A stretch of DNA of 64,000 nt. It comes from Clostridiales bacterium (GTDB lineage: Bacteria; Bacillota; Clostridia; Christensenellales; Borkfalkiaceae). Where the stretch lies: positions 1-64,000 of the forward strand of contig SVIO01000005.1 in assembly GCA_015069465.1 (NCBI GenBank). Direction: 5' to 3'. Below the pieces are notes generated by a model, which saw only the letters and a program-made list of their open reading frames with translations, was not told the origin of the DNA and made no database searches. Made by a program: the position numbers and the translations under genes. This document shows positions 11,949-20,537 of the stretch, piece after piece (within the stretch, counting starts at the first letter, position 1; each line of letters starts with the position of its first letter).

Positions 11949-12194
11949 ATGAGAATTGATAAGTTTTTGAAAGTTTCTAGGCTACTTAAACGCAGAACGG
12001 TTGCCCAACAAGCATGCGATGGTGGAAGAGTTAGCGTAAACGGGCGCCAAGTAAAGCCATCTCACCAAATTAAAGAAGGCGATATTGTGGAAATCGGCTT
12101 TAATAGTGGCTCTGTTAAGTTTAAGGTGCTTTTCATAAAAGAAACCGTTAGAAAAGAAGAAGCAGAAAAAATGTACGAAATTATTTTTGAGTAG
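11949..12194 (+). CDS. rqcP: S4-domain RNA-binding protein RqcP (YabO family)
   Basis: Small S4-domain protein of 81 residues, MRIDKFLKVSRLLKRRTVAQ, with the typical S4 alpha-L motif followed by GGRVSVNGRQVKPSHQIKEGD. Known members (B. subtilis YabO/RqcP, E. coli Hsp15) bind the stalled 50S-peptidyl-tRNA complex. RqcP works with RqcH to add C-terminal alanine tails during ribosome quality control. An AAGGTG site precedes the start. It is divergent from rpoB and is followed nine bases later by ispDF, so both probably share one transcript. The family call is firm; choosing RqcP over Hsp15 rests on the Gram-positive context. Confidence 0.85.
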   Translation: MRIDKFLKVSRLLKRRTVAQQACDGGRVSVNGRQVKPSHQIKEGDIVEIGFNSGSVKFKVLFIKETVRKEEAEKMYEIIFE

Positions 12195-12203
12195 GTATAT
12201 TAG

Positions 12204-13319
12204 ATGAAAACGAGTTTAGTTCTTGCCTGTGCTGGAAAAGGAGTGCGTGCAGGTTTTAATCAAAATAAACTTTTAATGACTAGTGGTGGTCAAACTATTT
12301 TAGAGCAAACCTTAAATGCTTTTGCTACAAGTGGACTAATTGACCAAATAGTTATTACTGCAAGTAAAGAAGATTTTGATTTTGTTAAAAATTTAGTTTT
12401 AAATAAAGCCACCGTTGTTTTGGGGGGCGACACTAGAACTGAATCTATAAAAAATGCTCTTGAAAAGGTTGATGGCGATATAGTGCTTATTCACGATGGG
12501 GCAAGACCTTATGTTAGCAAAAGGCTTATTGAAGATTGCATAAACACGGCTAAAGAATTTGGCAGTGCTATTCCTATAATAAAAAGCCGTGACACCATAG
12601 CAAAGATTAAGGACAATAACATAACCGAATATTTAGGCAAAGACAGCCTAGCAAATATCCAAACCCCACAAGGCTTTTTGGCAAGCGCTATAAAAGATGC
12701 TTATCGAAAACTTGGCGACAAAGCATTTAATGATGATGGCGAAATGTATTTAAATTACGCTGGAAGTTTAAATTACTTCGATGGCGATGTCGATAATATT
12801 AAACTAACCTATAAAAAAGACTTTAATTTAGAAAGCAAACCTATGTATCGTTTTGGCACGGGGTTTGACTGCCATAAATTAGTGGAAAATAGAAAACTTA
12901 TTTTAGGTGGCGTTATTATTCCCCACAACAAAGGACTTTTAGGTCACTCTGATGCCGATGTACTTGCCCACGCTATTATGGATGCTATTTTATCTGCCCT
13001 TTCGCTTAGAGATATCGGCTATCATTTTTCGGATAAAGACCCAAAATATAAAGATGCTAACAGCATGGCTTTACTTAAGTCAGTTTTAGAAATGGTAAAC
13101 CAAAAAGGATATAAGGTTGAAAGCATTTCGGCAACCATAATGGCAGAAAAACCAAAACTTCTTGGCTACATACCTGAAATAACAAAATCGCTATCCACTG
13201 CCATTAATCTTGCCCCAGAGTTTGTGGGAATAGGCGCAACCACCTTAGAAGGCTTAGGTTTTGTTGGCAGAGAAGAAGGCATTTGCACCCACGCCACAGC
13301 AACCTTAATTAGAATATAA
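12204..13319 (+). CDS. ispDF: Bifunctional IspD-IspF isoprenoid enzyme
   Basis: A 371-residue fusion catalysing two steps of the methylerythritol phosphate pathway: CDP-methylerythritol formation from MEP and CTP, and cyclisation to MEcPP. The IspD half (about 1-210) has a CTP loop (ACAGKGVRAG, then NKLL), DGARP (98-102) and QTPQ (153-156). The IspF half (about 215-371) has the metal ligands of FDCH (Asp222, His224), the HSDADV motif (248-253) and a C-terminal THATATLIRI. An AGGT site sits before the ATG. In most Firmicutes these are separate genes; the fusion is better known in alpha- and epsilon-proteobacteria. The intermediate IspE step is not encoded here. Confidence 0.95.
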   Translation: MKTSLVLACAGKGVRAGFNQNKLLMTSGGQTILEQTLNAFATSGLIDQIVITASKEDFDFVKNLVLNKATVVLGGDTRTESIKNALEKVDGDIVLIHDGARPYVSKRLIEDCINTAKEFGSAIPIIKSRDTIAKIKDNNITEYLGKDSLANIQTPQGFLASAIKDAYRKLGDKAFNDDGEMYLNYAGSLNYFDGDVDNIKLTYKKDFNLESKPMYRFGTGFDCHKLVENRKLILGGVIIPHNKGLLGHSDADVLAHAIMDAILSALSLRDIGYHFSDKDPKYKDANSMALLKSVLEMVNQKGYKVESISATIMAEKPKLLGYIPEITKSLSTAINLAPEFVGIGATTLEGLGFVGREEGICTHATATLIRI

Positions 13320-13557
13320 TATATATATAATATATAATGTTAAATAAAAACAATAATATTACGCAAGGAATTTGCATATAACTTTTAGCCACAGACTAAA
13401 AATATCGCTAAATTATTTAACTCTTTTGTGGATAAGAAAAGCCCACTACATTTCGCTTTTGCGAAGTATAGTGGGCTATACTTTTATTTTGGATTAAACA
13501 TCCCTATGGGACATGCGCTTTTTTGATTGCCTTTTGTTTTGCACATTTATTAAATTT
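13320..13557. terminator. Convergent spacer with a bidirectional terminator hairpin
   Basis: The spacer between ispDF and the YfcC-type gene is AT-rich at its left end. It holds the stem GCCCACTA (13441-13448) / TAGTGGGC (13469-13476), whose loop contains a further CGC/GCG stem, with T-rich sequence to the right and A-rich sequence to the left. It can end transcription from both sides. No gene was found in the rest. Confidence 0.75.
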
Positions 13558-14991
13558 TTAATATCCTATTCCGGTTGCAAAGAATAAAAACAACAAGGTT
13601 AAAATAAACACTGTTATTTGCATTTTATAAGTCCATTTAACCCACTTGCCGTAAGACACGTTTGCCATTGAAAGACCTATTAAAAGCACGGGGTTGGTTG
13701 GCAAAATCATATCTGTAAAGCCATCGGCCATACAATATGTTAAAATTACAACCGAAGGTGAAATACCAAGTTCAGCGCAAATAGGCACGATAATAGGCAT
13801 GATAAGCATTATCTTTGCCGATGCCGAGCCGATGAATACTTGCAAAATTAAGATAAGTAGGTATATCAAAAGCACGCATAAAAACTTTGACTTTCCACTT
13901 AAAAAGTTTACAACGTTATTAGTAATAGTGCCAATGATAAGTCCTTCATCAAGCACGTATTTAACAGAAGACGCAAGCGCTATTAAAAACACTGCTGGAA
14001 GCATAGAAAACATGCCAGATAAAAAGTTCACAAAAACTTTCTTCTTGCTTTCACTAACAATAAGTCCACAAACTATTCCACCCACCAAGAACACAACAGC
14101 CAAAATAGGAATTGCATAACCCGATATAACTCTAACAGATGCGATTAAAATTAAAATGACAAACGCAATGCTTAAAAATATTGCATATGCTTTAAAAGCC
14201 TTGCCATCTTTAACATCTTTGTCTAAGTTAAAGTCAATATTTTCAAGTTTTTCCCTATCGATATCAAAAGTTAAAGATTTTGTTTTATCTTTGGTTATCT
14301 TTTTTGCATAACCTAATATAAAAGCACAAACCAAGGCATACACACAAACGAAAAAGATAATTCTAAGCCACACGCCGTCAAACACAGCAACACCTGCCAT
14401 TTGAGATGCAAGCCCCACCGAAAACGGATTAGTTATTGCCGAAGAAAAGCCAAAACACGCAGAAAGCATACACACGCCAAGTCCTATCATAGAGTCAAAG
14501 CCAAGCGAAAGCATAAGCACCACAACGATAGGTAAAAGTGTTACTAATTCTTCAAACATGCCGAAAAATGAACCAAAAGCCATAAAGAATAGCACTGCAA
14601 TCATAATTACAAGCGTTTTCTTTTTCGAAAAAGCCTTTATTGCCCTTCTTATAAGCGCTTTAAGCCCACCCGTTTTTTCCATTACGTTAAAGCAACCAGA
14701 CATAACTAAAAGGAACAAACTAATCATAATGATAGTAAGTCCGTTATCGCTTGCAAAAACCATGATAGGCGCTAAAATGATTTTCCAAATAGGCACGCCC
14801 CCATTAACATCTAGATAATGAAAAGAGCCAGCAATTATATTGCCTTTTTCATCGAGCAAATACTCGCCTTTTGGCACGACATAAGTAAGAACGCCGACAG
14901 CGACTAAAATAACGAATAAAATGACAGCAATTACTATAAACGAGCGCAAATTTATTGTGCTAAACGCTTTTTCTTTTGTTTGTTTTCCCAT
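13558..14991 (-). CDS. YfcC-family multi-TM transporter
   Basis: Integral membrane protein of 477 residues with about a dozen hydrophobic segments, beginning with a lysine-rich cytosolic tail (MGKQTKEKAF). The segments around SSAITNPFSVGLASQMAG and ADGFTDMILPTNPVLLIGLS match the YfcC/COG1288 group of the ion transporter superfamily, which includes proposed arginine/ornithine or other amino acid carriers. Both segments carry the short Asn/Ser-rich re-entrant motifs expected of that fold. The substrate is unknown. It lies 18 bases after the DedA-PlsC gene, so the two may be co-transcribed, though no functional link is evident. Confidence 0.8.
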   Translation of the reverse strand: MGKQTKEKAFSTINLRSFIVIAVILFVILVAVGVLTYVVPKGEYLLDEKGNIIAGSFHYLDVNGGVPIWKIILAPIMVFASDNGLTIIMISLFLLVMSGCFNVMEKTGGLKALIRRAIKAFSKKKTLVIMIAVLFFMAFGSFFGMFEELVTLLPIVVVLMLSLGFDSMIGLGVCMLSACFGFSSAITNPFSVGLASQMAGVAVFDGVWLRIIFFVCVYALVCAFILGYAKKITKDKTKSLTFDIDREKLENIDFNLDKDVKDGKAFKAYAIFLSIAFVILILIASVRVISGYAIPILAVVFLVGGIVCGLIVSESKKKVFVNFLSGMFSMLPAVFLIALASSVKYVLDEGLIIGTITNNVVNFLSGKSKFLCVLLIYLLILILQVFIGSASAKIMLIMPIIVPICAELGISPSVVILTYCMADGFTDMILPTNPVLLIGLSMANVSYGKWVKWTYKMQITVFILTLLFLFFATGIGY

Positions 14992-15009
14992 AAACTTTTC
15001 CCCAACGCT

Positions 15010-16920
15010 TTATTTAATTGCTAAATTATACAAAACTTCGCTTGCGTTATACCACATAACCGAACTTCTTTTGTTTTCAGGCACAAAATACCAAAGCACT
15101 TTGTTTTCATAAACTTCAAAGTCTTCTCCAGCGCCAAATAGCAAACGATATATAGTTTTAATAGAAAAAAATTTTTCTATTTGCTCACCATCGAGAGTGC
15201 CTTTATAAGTTAAGCCATTTCTATCAAGCGTGCAAGTTCCAAATCCTGCAAATCTCATAAAACTCTTTCCATCAAGCGATGGAAGTTTTAAAGTTACCTT
15301 ACTTTCTAGTTTATAATTTTCATCACTTTCTATCTGCTGTTTGAGTAAATCCTTTTGATAATCATACCACTCGGCAAAATTATTAAAAGGTTTACTTCCC
15401 ACAAAGGCATATCTATCGTTTAAGGTTGCCCTTAAGCCACACTCGGTGCAGAAAACGTCCCTTTTATACGTGACGAGTGAAAGCCTTTTTCCACAATGTG
15501 GGCAAACATATAAAATGTTTTCTAACCCTTCTGCAAGGTCAGGCTGATTATATCTAATTTCTTTGCGATTTTCAAGCCACTCAAAATCGTTGTAATTTAA
15601 AGCGCTTTCAATTTTGGTTTTAAGTTGTTCTTCTGTTATATCTTTAATTTCCTCAGCCGATACAAGTTGATTTAATTCAACTTCAACCACTGATTTTTTG
15701 CGCCAACCCTTTGCCCATTTTGGATAAGCAAAATATCCACCGTTTATTTTTATAGTATATAGTGGCACGCCCATCTTTTTAAAGAATTTATGCGTTGTCG
15801 GTTGAATATCTTCAAACTTTCCAACAGTTGAAAGCCTTGCTTCTGGCATCATTATCAATATGCCATTTTCGCTTAATACTTTTATGCAGTTTTTAGCGTT
15901 TTCAATATCGCTTGTGAACATGCTCTTAGGAAAAGCACCTAGTTTTTTTAACAAACCTGCCAAATCTTTTCTATAGTAATATAACCTTGCCATTAGTATG
16001 TTAGGTTTTTTCTTTGCAAGCAGTGAATAAGCATACAAAAAGTCTACAAACGAGCCGTGGTTACATAAAACTATTGCAGGACCTTTTACGTCTGCGTTAA
16101 TCTTTTTAACCACTTTAACTTTACTTCTTCTATAAAGATAAGCACCGATTCTTACGAAAAAGTAAACAAAAGGATTAGGTTTTTTAGCGATTACTTCGGA
16201 ATTTTGCTTAAAAGCGTGTTTTTTAATAAATTGGTTGATTTTTTTGTAAACCTTCTTTTTATTCATTAAAAAGAGAATAACCAAAACAACTATTATCACA
16301 AACACGATTATTGAAAAAGTCCAACTCATTGCCGTTGCCAAATGCCCAAGAGCAACGCCCACAAATATTGATGGTATAGAGCCTAGTGTTGTTAAAATAA
16401 AATATCTTGGATATTTTAGGTTTAGCGAACAAGCAAAAAGACAAATTACCCCGAGTGGAACTGCTGGCAAAACGTATAGTAGCAGTATAATAAAAGCAAC
16501 CCTTTTAGAAGTTCTAAGTTTATCAAAATCTAAATCGATGCCCTTATGTGATGATTTTATATCTCTTTTGCCAAAGACTTTATAGGCAAGATAAATTAAA
16601 GAATTGCCAAGCACGACACCTATAAGGCAAATCAATATCCCATGCCATACGCCATAGCCCATGCCTGCCAAAACTTGCACAGGTTCTTCTGGCATAAACG
16701 GAATAATAACTTGCATCATTGAAAGTATGCTTAAAGTTATACAGCCACGAAGCCCAAAACTTCTAATAAGTTCTACAAACTCTTCTTGGTCTAAATCTGC
16801 AGTAAATAGTTGTTTAATAATAATCCTATTGTCGCCAGAAAACATAAACCAAAACAAGCCTGCCACTGCAAGCATTGTTAAAACTATGGATAAAATTTTA
16901 ATTTTTAGGCTTTTGTTCAT
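15010..16920 (-). CDS. DedA/VTT-type membrane domain fused to PlsC-like acyltransferase and a zinc ribbon
   Basis: A 636-residue three-part protein. Residues 1-220 hold six or so membrane segments of the DedA/TVP38 (VTT) family, with the glycine-rich GYGVWHGILICLIGVVLGN stretch and a second LLYVLPAVPLG loop; relatives flip or scramble lipids such as undecaprenyl phosphate or phosphatidylethanolamine. Residues 250-450 are a lysophosphatidate-type acyltransferase with the catalytic NHGSFVD (His288, Asp293) and the acceptor motif MMPEAR (about 357-362). Residues 470-500 form a zinc ribbon, CPHC (473-476) and CTEC (491-494), followed by about 130 unassigned residues. The fusion suggests acylation of a lipid coupled to its movement across the membrane. 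Each domain call is good; the joint role is inferred. Confidence 0.85.
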   Translation of the reverse strand: MNKSLKIKILSIVLTMLAVAGLFWFMFSGDNRIIIKQLFTADLDQEEFVELIRSFGLRGCITLSILSMMQVIIPFMPEEPVQVLAGMGYGVWHGILICLIGVVLGNSLIYLAYKVFGKRDIKSSHKGIDLDFDKLRTSKRVAFIILLLYVLPAVPLGVICLFACSLNLKYPRYFILTTLGSIPSIFVGVALGHLATAMSWTFSIIVFVIIVVLVILFLMNKKKVYKKINQFIKKHAFKQNSEVIAKKPNPFVYFFVRIGAYLYRRSKVKVVKKINADVKGPAIVLCNHGSFVDFLYAYSLLAKKKPNILMARLYYYRKDLAGLLKKLGAFPKSMFTSDIENAKNCIKVLSENGILIMMPEARLSTVGKFEDIQPTTHKFFKKMGVPLYTIKINGGYFAYPKWAKGWRKKSVVEVELNQLVSAEEIKDITEEQLKTKIESALNYNDFEWLENRKEIRYNQPDLAEGLENILYVCPHCGKRLSLVTYKRDVFCTECGLRATLNDRYAFVGSKPFNNFAEWYDYQKDLLKQQIESDENYKLESKVTLKLPSLDGKSFMRFAGFGTCTLDRNGLTYKGTLDGEQIEKFFSIKTIYRLLFGAGEDFEVYENKVLWYFVPENKRSSVMWYNASEVLYNLAIK

Positions 16921-17154
16921 AGTCTAGTTTTTCCCATATGTACTAATTATATTGGAATATGATAGCACAATTACACAAATAAGTCAACCAGTGCGCTTAT
17001 ACGCACTAGTATATAAACAATTATATATTATTTATTGTTGTTAAGTCAACAATATTTATAATTAAATAATATTTTTATGGTATAAATTATTTGGAAATAT
17101 TCACTTGATTTAATCGTCAAAATTTGATACAATTTTTATAGATTTAGGAGAATT
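16921..17154. promoter_or_regulatory. Divergent promoter region upstream of rsmE
   Basis: For rsmE, TTGATT (17105-17110) and TACAAT (17128-17133) are 17 bases apart, and a GGAG site lies before its ATG. The region also has a stem AGTGCG/CGCACT (16991-17008) and AT-rich inverted repeats around TTGTTG/CAACAA near 17036-17054, whose role is unknown. No further gene is visible. Confidence 0.6.
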
Positions 17155-17898
17155 ATGTATAACTTTTTTATAACAAATCAAAACTTAAATGGCGAAATGG
17201 TTAAAATTGACGGCGCTGACTTTAATCATATTAAAAACGTTCTTCGCATGAAAGTAGGAGACAAGTTTTTAGTTAGCCTTGATGGTAAAAGCAGTCTTTG
17301 TAAAATTGCAAGTTTTGAAAACGACTTTTTGCTTGCAGAAATTATAGAAAAAGATTGCTATGACAAGGCGCTCCCTATCGAAATTTATTTATTTCAAGGA
17401 CTTCCAAAAAGCGATAAGTTAGAACTTATTATTCAAAAAGCAGTTGAACTTGGTGTAAAAGAAATTATTCCTGTACAAATGGAAAGAAGCATTGCTAAAA
17501 TTGAAAGTTCAAAAGTTAAGTCAAAAACAGAGCGTTTTAGGGCAATTGCCGAAAGTGCCGCAAAACAAAGTAAAATGCCTTTTATACCCACCGTTAAAGA
17601 GCCTATTTCATTTAATGGCGCAATAGATTTTGCAAAAACGCTTGATATTCTTCTTATCCCTTATGAAAACAAAGATGGAATAGAAAGCACAATTTGTGCC
17701 CTTCAAAAAATACAAAAAGGTGCTAAGGTAGGCATTTTTATAGGTCCAGAAGGTGGTTTTTCTCAAAAAGAAATAGAACTTGCCGACAAAAACGGATATT
17801 TAATTTCTTTAGGAAAACGAATCCTTCGCACCGAAACGGCATCTATAACTGCAATGTCAATGCTAATGCTTTATGCCGAAATGAAATTAGATAAATAA
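17155..17898 (+). CDS. rsmE: 16S rRNA m3U1498 methyltransferase
   Basis: SPOUT-class methyltransferase of 247 residues that methylates U1498 of 16S rRNA using SAM. The N-terminal PUA-like part reads DGADFNHIKNVLRMKVGD. The C-terminal knot has LFQGLPKSDKLELIIQKAVELGV, the IGPEGGFSQKEIELA loop and the terminal LGKRILRTETASITAMSML motif typical of RsmE. In many Firmicutes it lies next to prmA or dnaJ; here it stands alone, facing the phosphoglucomutase gene with a shared terminator between them. Confidence 0.96.
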   Translation: MYNFFITNQNLNGEMVKIDGADFNHIKNVLRMKVGDKFLVSLDGKSSLCKIASFENDFLLAEIIEKDCYDKALPIEIYLFQGLPKSDKLELIIQKAVELGVKEIIPVQMERSIAKIESSKVKSKTERFRAIAESAAKQSKMPFIPTVKEPISFNGAIDFAKTLDILLIPYENKDGIESTICALQKIQKGAKVGIFIGPEGGFSQKEIELADKNGYLISLGKRILRTETASITAMSMLMLYAEMKLDK

Positions 17899-17920
17899 TA
17901 AAATTTAAATTTAGCCAAAA

Positions 17921-17956
17921 AAAGAGTATGAACTTTAATTTTAGTCCATACTCTTT
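17921..17956. terminator. Bidirectional terminator between rsmE and phosphoglucomutase
   Basis: AAAGAGTATG (17921-17930) pairs with CATACTCTTT (17947-17956), with a further ACT/AGT pairing inside. A-rich sequence lies on the left and T-rich on the right, so it can act in both directions. Confidence 0.85.
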
Positions 17957-17969
17957 ATTTTTTGTTTTT

Positions 17970-19679
17970 TTAGCCTAAATATTTTGTAAAGTCTTTTTTT
18001 ACTTGTTCAAACACTTCAAGTGCTTGCTCTTGGCTTTGGGCTTTTATCGAATAATAAACTTTTAGTTTTGGCTCTGTGCCACTTGGTCTAACGCACACAA
18101 AACTGCCACCTTCTAGTTCATAATAAACGGCGTTCACCTTTTCGCTATCAAGTGGTTTTATAGTTCCATCAGCAAGTTTTACTTGCGCCTTAGAGTAATC
18201 CCTTGTTGCAACTACCTTAACCCCACCCATGCTATCGATAGATAAAGTTTTCATGTTGTCAACAACGGCGTTCATTTCTTTCATTGCGTTTAAGCCACTA
18301 TACGCCGTGCTTATATTTGTATCAAACACATAGCCGTATTTTTTATAAATGTCAGTTAGTCTTTGATATATGCCTATGCCGTTATAATTATAATAGCATA
18401 TCATTTCAGCAAAGAGCATACTTGCAACGACTGCATCTTTATCCCTACAATGCGTACCCCTTAAATAGCCACAACTTTCTTCAAAGCCAAAGATAAATTC
18501 TCTTAAGCCCGTGTCATCAAGCTGTTTGATTTTTTCGCCTATAAACTTAAAACCAACAGGTGTTTCTATAATCTCCACACCATAATCATCGGCAATAAGT
18601 TTAGCAAGAGAAGTTGAAACAAAACTCTTTACAACAAAGCCTTTTTGGCTAAGTTTTCCACTTTCTTTTAACCTTAACAAAACATAATCTAAAAGTAGTG
18701 CGCCCGTTTGATTGCCTGATAAATTTATAAACTCGCCTTTATCGTTTCTAATAGCAACGCCAAGCCTATCGCAGTCTGGGTCTGTGCCAAAAACCACGTC
18801 GGCTTTCTTAAAGTCTGCCATTTTTATACCGAGCGAAAGGGTTTCTTTAACTTCTGGGTTTGGAACGTTTACCGTGCTAAACTCTGTGTCTGGCATACTT
18901 TGTTCTGGAACGAGAGTTAAGGATATGCCTATCTTTTTAAGTATTGTGGTAACGGGAACATAACCACTTCCGTGAACAGGGGTATATACAAGTTTAATTG
19001 TCTTTCCCACCTTTTTTACTTGCTTAGGCGACAAACAAAGTTTTTTGATTTGTTTATAATATTTTTTATCAATAGATTTGCTTACGGCTTTTATTTTGTT
19101 TTCTTTAGTTTGGTCGCACAAAATCTTATCGCTAAGTGGGTCTTCTATTTGGTTAATATATTCAACAACCCTTGCAGTTGACTCTATTGCCATTTGCGCA
19201 CCGTCTTCGCCATAAACTTTATAGCCATTGTATTCTTTTGGGTTATGGCTTGCTGTTATCATAATTCCTGCAATCGCCTTCATCTCTCTAACAGCAAATG
19301 ATAGCATAGGCACAGGGTGAACTTTAGAAAATAAAAATGCCTTTATTCCGTTTGAAACGAGAACGAGTGCCGATGCATATGCAAACTCATAAGACATGCG
19401 CCTTGTGTCATAAGAAATAACAACTCCACGCTTTTTTGCATCTTCACCTAAACTCTTTATATATTCTGCTAAGCCTTGCGTTGCTCTTTTTACGGTATAA
19501 ATGTTCATCATATTTATTCCCATACCGATAAAACCACGCATTCCTGCCGTTCCAAACTCTAAGTCCTTGCCAAAACGATATTCTATTTCCTTTTCATCAG
19601 TGATATCTTTTAACTCTTTGATTTCCTTTTGGCTAAGCAACTTGCTGTTTAACCAGTGGTGATATAAATCTTTATACAT
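17970..19679 (-). CDS. pgcA: Phosphoglucomutase / phosphomannomutase (PgcA type)
   Basis: Alpha-D-phosphohexomutase of 569 residues interconverting hexose 1- and 6-phosphates, linking glycolysis to sugar-nucleotide and wall polymer synthesis. The phosphoserine loop is TASHNPKEYNGYK, the Mg2+ loop GTDPDCDRLG and the sugar-binding loop GFEESCGYLRGTH; the C-terminal phosphate-binding loop reads VRPSGTEPKLK. I start it at MYKDLYHHWL, where an AAGGGGA site lies upstream; an earlier in-frame ATG 25 codons away gives a hydrophobic stretch without family match. It is a single-gene unit. Confidence 0.93.
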   Translation of the reverse strand: MYKDLYHHWLNSKLLSQKEIKELKDITDEKEIEYRFGKDLEFGTAGMRGFIGMGINMMNIYTVKRATQGLAEYIKSLGEDAKKRGVVISYDTRRMSYEFAYASALVLVSNGIKAFLFSKVHPVPMLSFAVREMKAIAGIMITASHNPKEYNGYKVYGEDGAQMAIESTARVVEYINQIEDPLSDKILCDQTKENKIKAVSKSIDKKYYKQIKKLCLSPKQVKKVGKTIKLVYTPVHGSGYVPVTTILKKIGISLTLVPEQSMPDTEFSTVNVPNPEVKETLSLGIKMADFKKADVVFGTDPDCDRLGVAIRNDKGEFINLSGNQTGALLLDYVLLRLKESGKLSQKGFVVKSFVSTSLAKLIADDYGVEIIETPVGFKFIGEKIKQLDDTGLREFIFGFEESCGYLRGTHCRDKDAVVASMLFAEMICYYNYNGIGIYQRLTDIYKKYGYVFDTNISTAYSGLNAMKEMNAVVDNMKTLSIDSMGGVKVVATRDYSKAQVKLADGTIKPLDSEKVNAVYYELEGGSFVCVRPSGTEPKLKVYYSIKAQSQEQALEVFEQVKKDFTKYLG

Positions 19680-19876
19680 TATTATCCCCTTATCACTTTT
19701 AAATTTTAGACTATTGAGTATAATATTAACAAATAATAAATATGCCCTAAACATTATAATTATACAGTTAATCCTTAATTATGTCAAAGAATTTTGTTTT
19801 TTTTGTGCGTGTAAACGGTTTTTTTTAGCCAATATAATTTTTTCATTAAATTTTTTGAAAAATAATTCACAAACAG

Positions 19877-19905
19877 TTGACATTAAAATAACATTTTGAT
19901 ATAAT
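19877..19905 (+). promoter_or_regulatory. Promoter of the tRNA cluster
   Basis: TTGACA (19877-19882) and TATAAT (19900-19905), both perfect consensus boxes, are 17 bases apart. They predict a start near 19912, 23 bases before tRNA-Gly. This is as strong a sigma-A promoter as the window holds, as expected for stable RNA. Confidence 0.85.
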
Positions 19906-19934
19906 TCATTAGCGTTGTTTACAGCATAACGGGT

Positions 19935-20008
<74 letters not shown>

Positions 20009-20041
20009 AACAAATAATCTTATGTTGGGGACTTTGGTTAT

Positions 20042-20118
20042 GCACCTGTAGCTCAGTTGGATAGAGCATCGGCCTTCTAAGCCGAGGGTCAGGGGTTCGA
20101 ATCCCTTCAGGCGCACCA
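20042..20118 (+). tRNA. tRNA-Arg (anticodon TCT) with an A3:C70 acceptor mismatch
   Basis: Anticodon stem TCGGC/GCCGA presents TCT, and CCA is encoded. The acceptor reads GCACCTG against CAGGCGC, so the third pair is A:C. A guanine at that site would restore a perfect helix. All other arms are regular. Confidence 0.95.
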
Positions 20119-20122
20119 TAAT

Positions 20123-20200
20123 GGCGGATGTAGCTCAGTTGGTTAGAGCGCAAGATTGTGGTCCTTGAGGTCGTGGGTTCGATTCCCATCATCCGCCCCA
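20123..20200 (+). tRNA. tRNA-His (anticodon GTG)
   Basis: The extra 5' G pairs with C73, the His-specific feature, ahead of acceptor GCGGATG/CATCCGC. The anticodon loop presents GTG. The closing pair of the anticodon stem (31:39) is A:C. CCA is encoded. Confidence 0.95.
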
Positions 20201-20209
20201 CTAATATTT

Positions 20210-20284
20210 AGGGGTATCGCCAAGCGGTAAGGCACTGGATTTTGATTCCAGCATTCGTAGGTTCAAATCCTGCTACCCCTGCCA
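20210..20284 (+). tRNA. tRNA-Gln (anticodon TTG)
   Basis: Acceptor AGGGGTA pairs with TACCCCT and starts with a weak A1:U72 pair. The anticodon stem CTGGA/TCCAG presents TTG. CCA is encoded. Confidence 0.96.
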
Positions 20285-20288
20285 ACAT

Positions 20289-20364
20289 GATTCATTAGCT
20301 CAGTCGGTAGAGCACGTGACTTTTAATCACGGTGTCCGGGGTTCGAATCCCCGATGGATCACCA
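20289..20364 (+). tRNA. tRNA-Lys (anticodon TTT)
   Basis: Acceptor GATTCAT pairs with ATGGATC (one G:T pair), the anticodon stem CGTGA/TCACG presents TTT, and CCA is encoded. Confidence 0.96.
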
Positions 20365-20367
20365 AGT

Positions 20368-20400
20368 AGATGCACATCTAAGTATTTTAGGTGTGCATCT
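20368..20400 (+). other. Hairpin between the two tRNA-Lys genes
   Basis: AGATGCACA (20368-20376) pairs with TGTGCATCT (20392-20400), and CTA/TAG extends the stem inward. No T-run follows, so it is more likely a processing signal or spacer stem than a terminator. Confidence 0.6.
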
Positions 20401-20416
20401 ATAAAAAATTAAATAA

Positions 20417-20492
20417 CTGCCATTAGCTCAGTTGGTAGAGCACCTGACTCTTAATCAGGGTGTCCGGGGTTCGAGTCCCCGATGGCGGACCA
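20417..20492 (+). tRNA. tRNA-Lys (anticodon CTT)
   Basis: Acceptor CTGCCAT pairs with ATGGCGG (C1:G72, T2:G71), the anticodon stem CCTGA/TCAGG presents CTT, and CCA is encoded. The bases AGTCCCCGATGGCG (20474-20487) near its 3' end recur in the repeats downstream. Confidence 0.95.
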
Positions 20493-20499
20493 AAAAAAG

Positions 20500-20528
20500 G
20501 CAAGAACTTTTGTTCTTGCTTTTTTTTG
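20500..20528 (+). terminator. Terminator of the tRNA cluster
   Basis: GCAAGAAC (20500-20507) and GTTCTTGC (20512-20519) flank a TTTT loop and are followed by eight T. Confidence 0.93.
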
Positions 20529-20537
20529 TTTGTTTAA

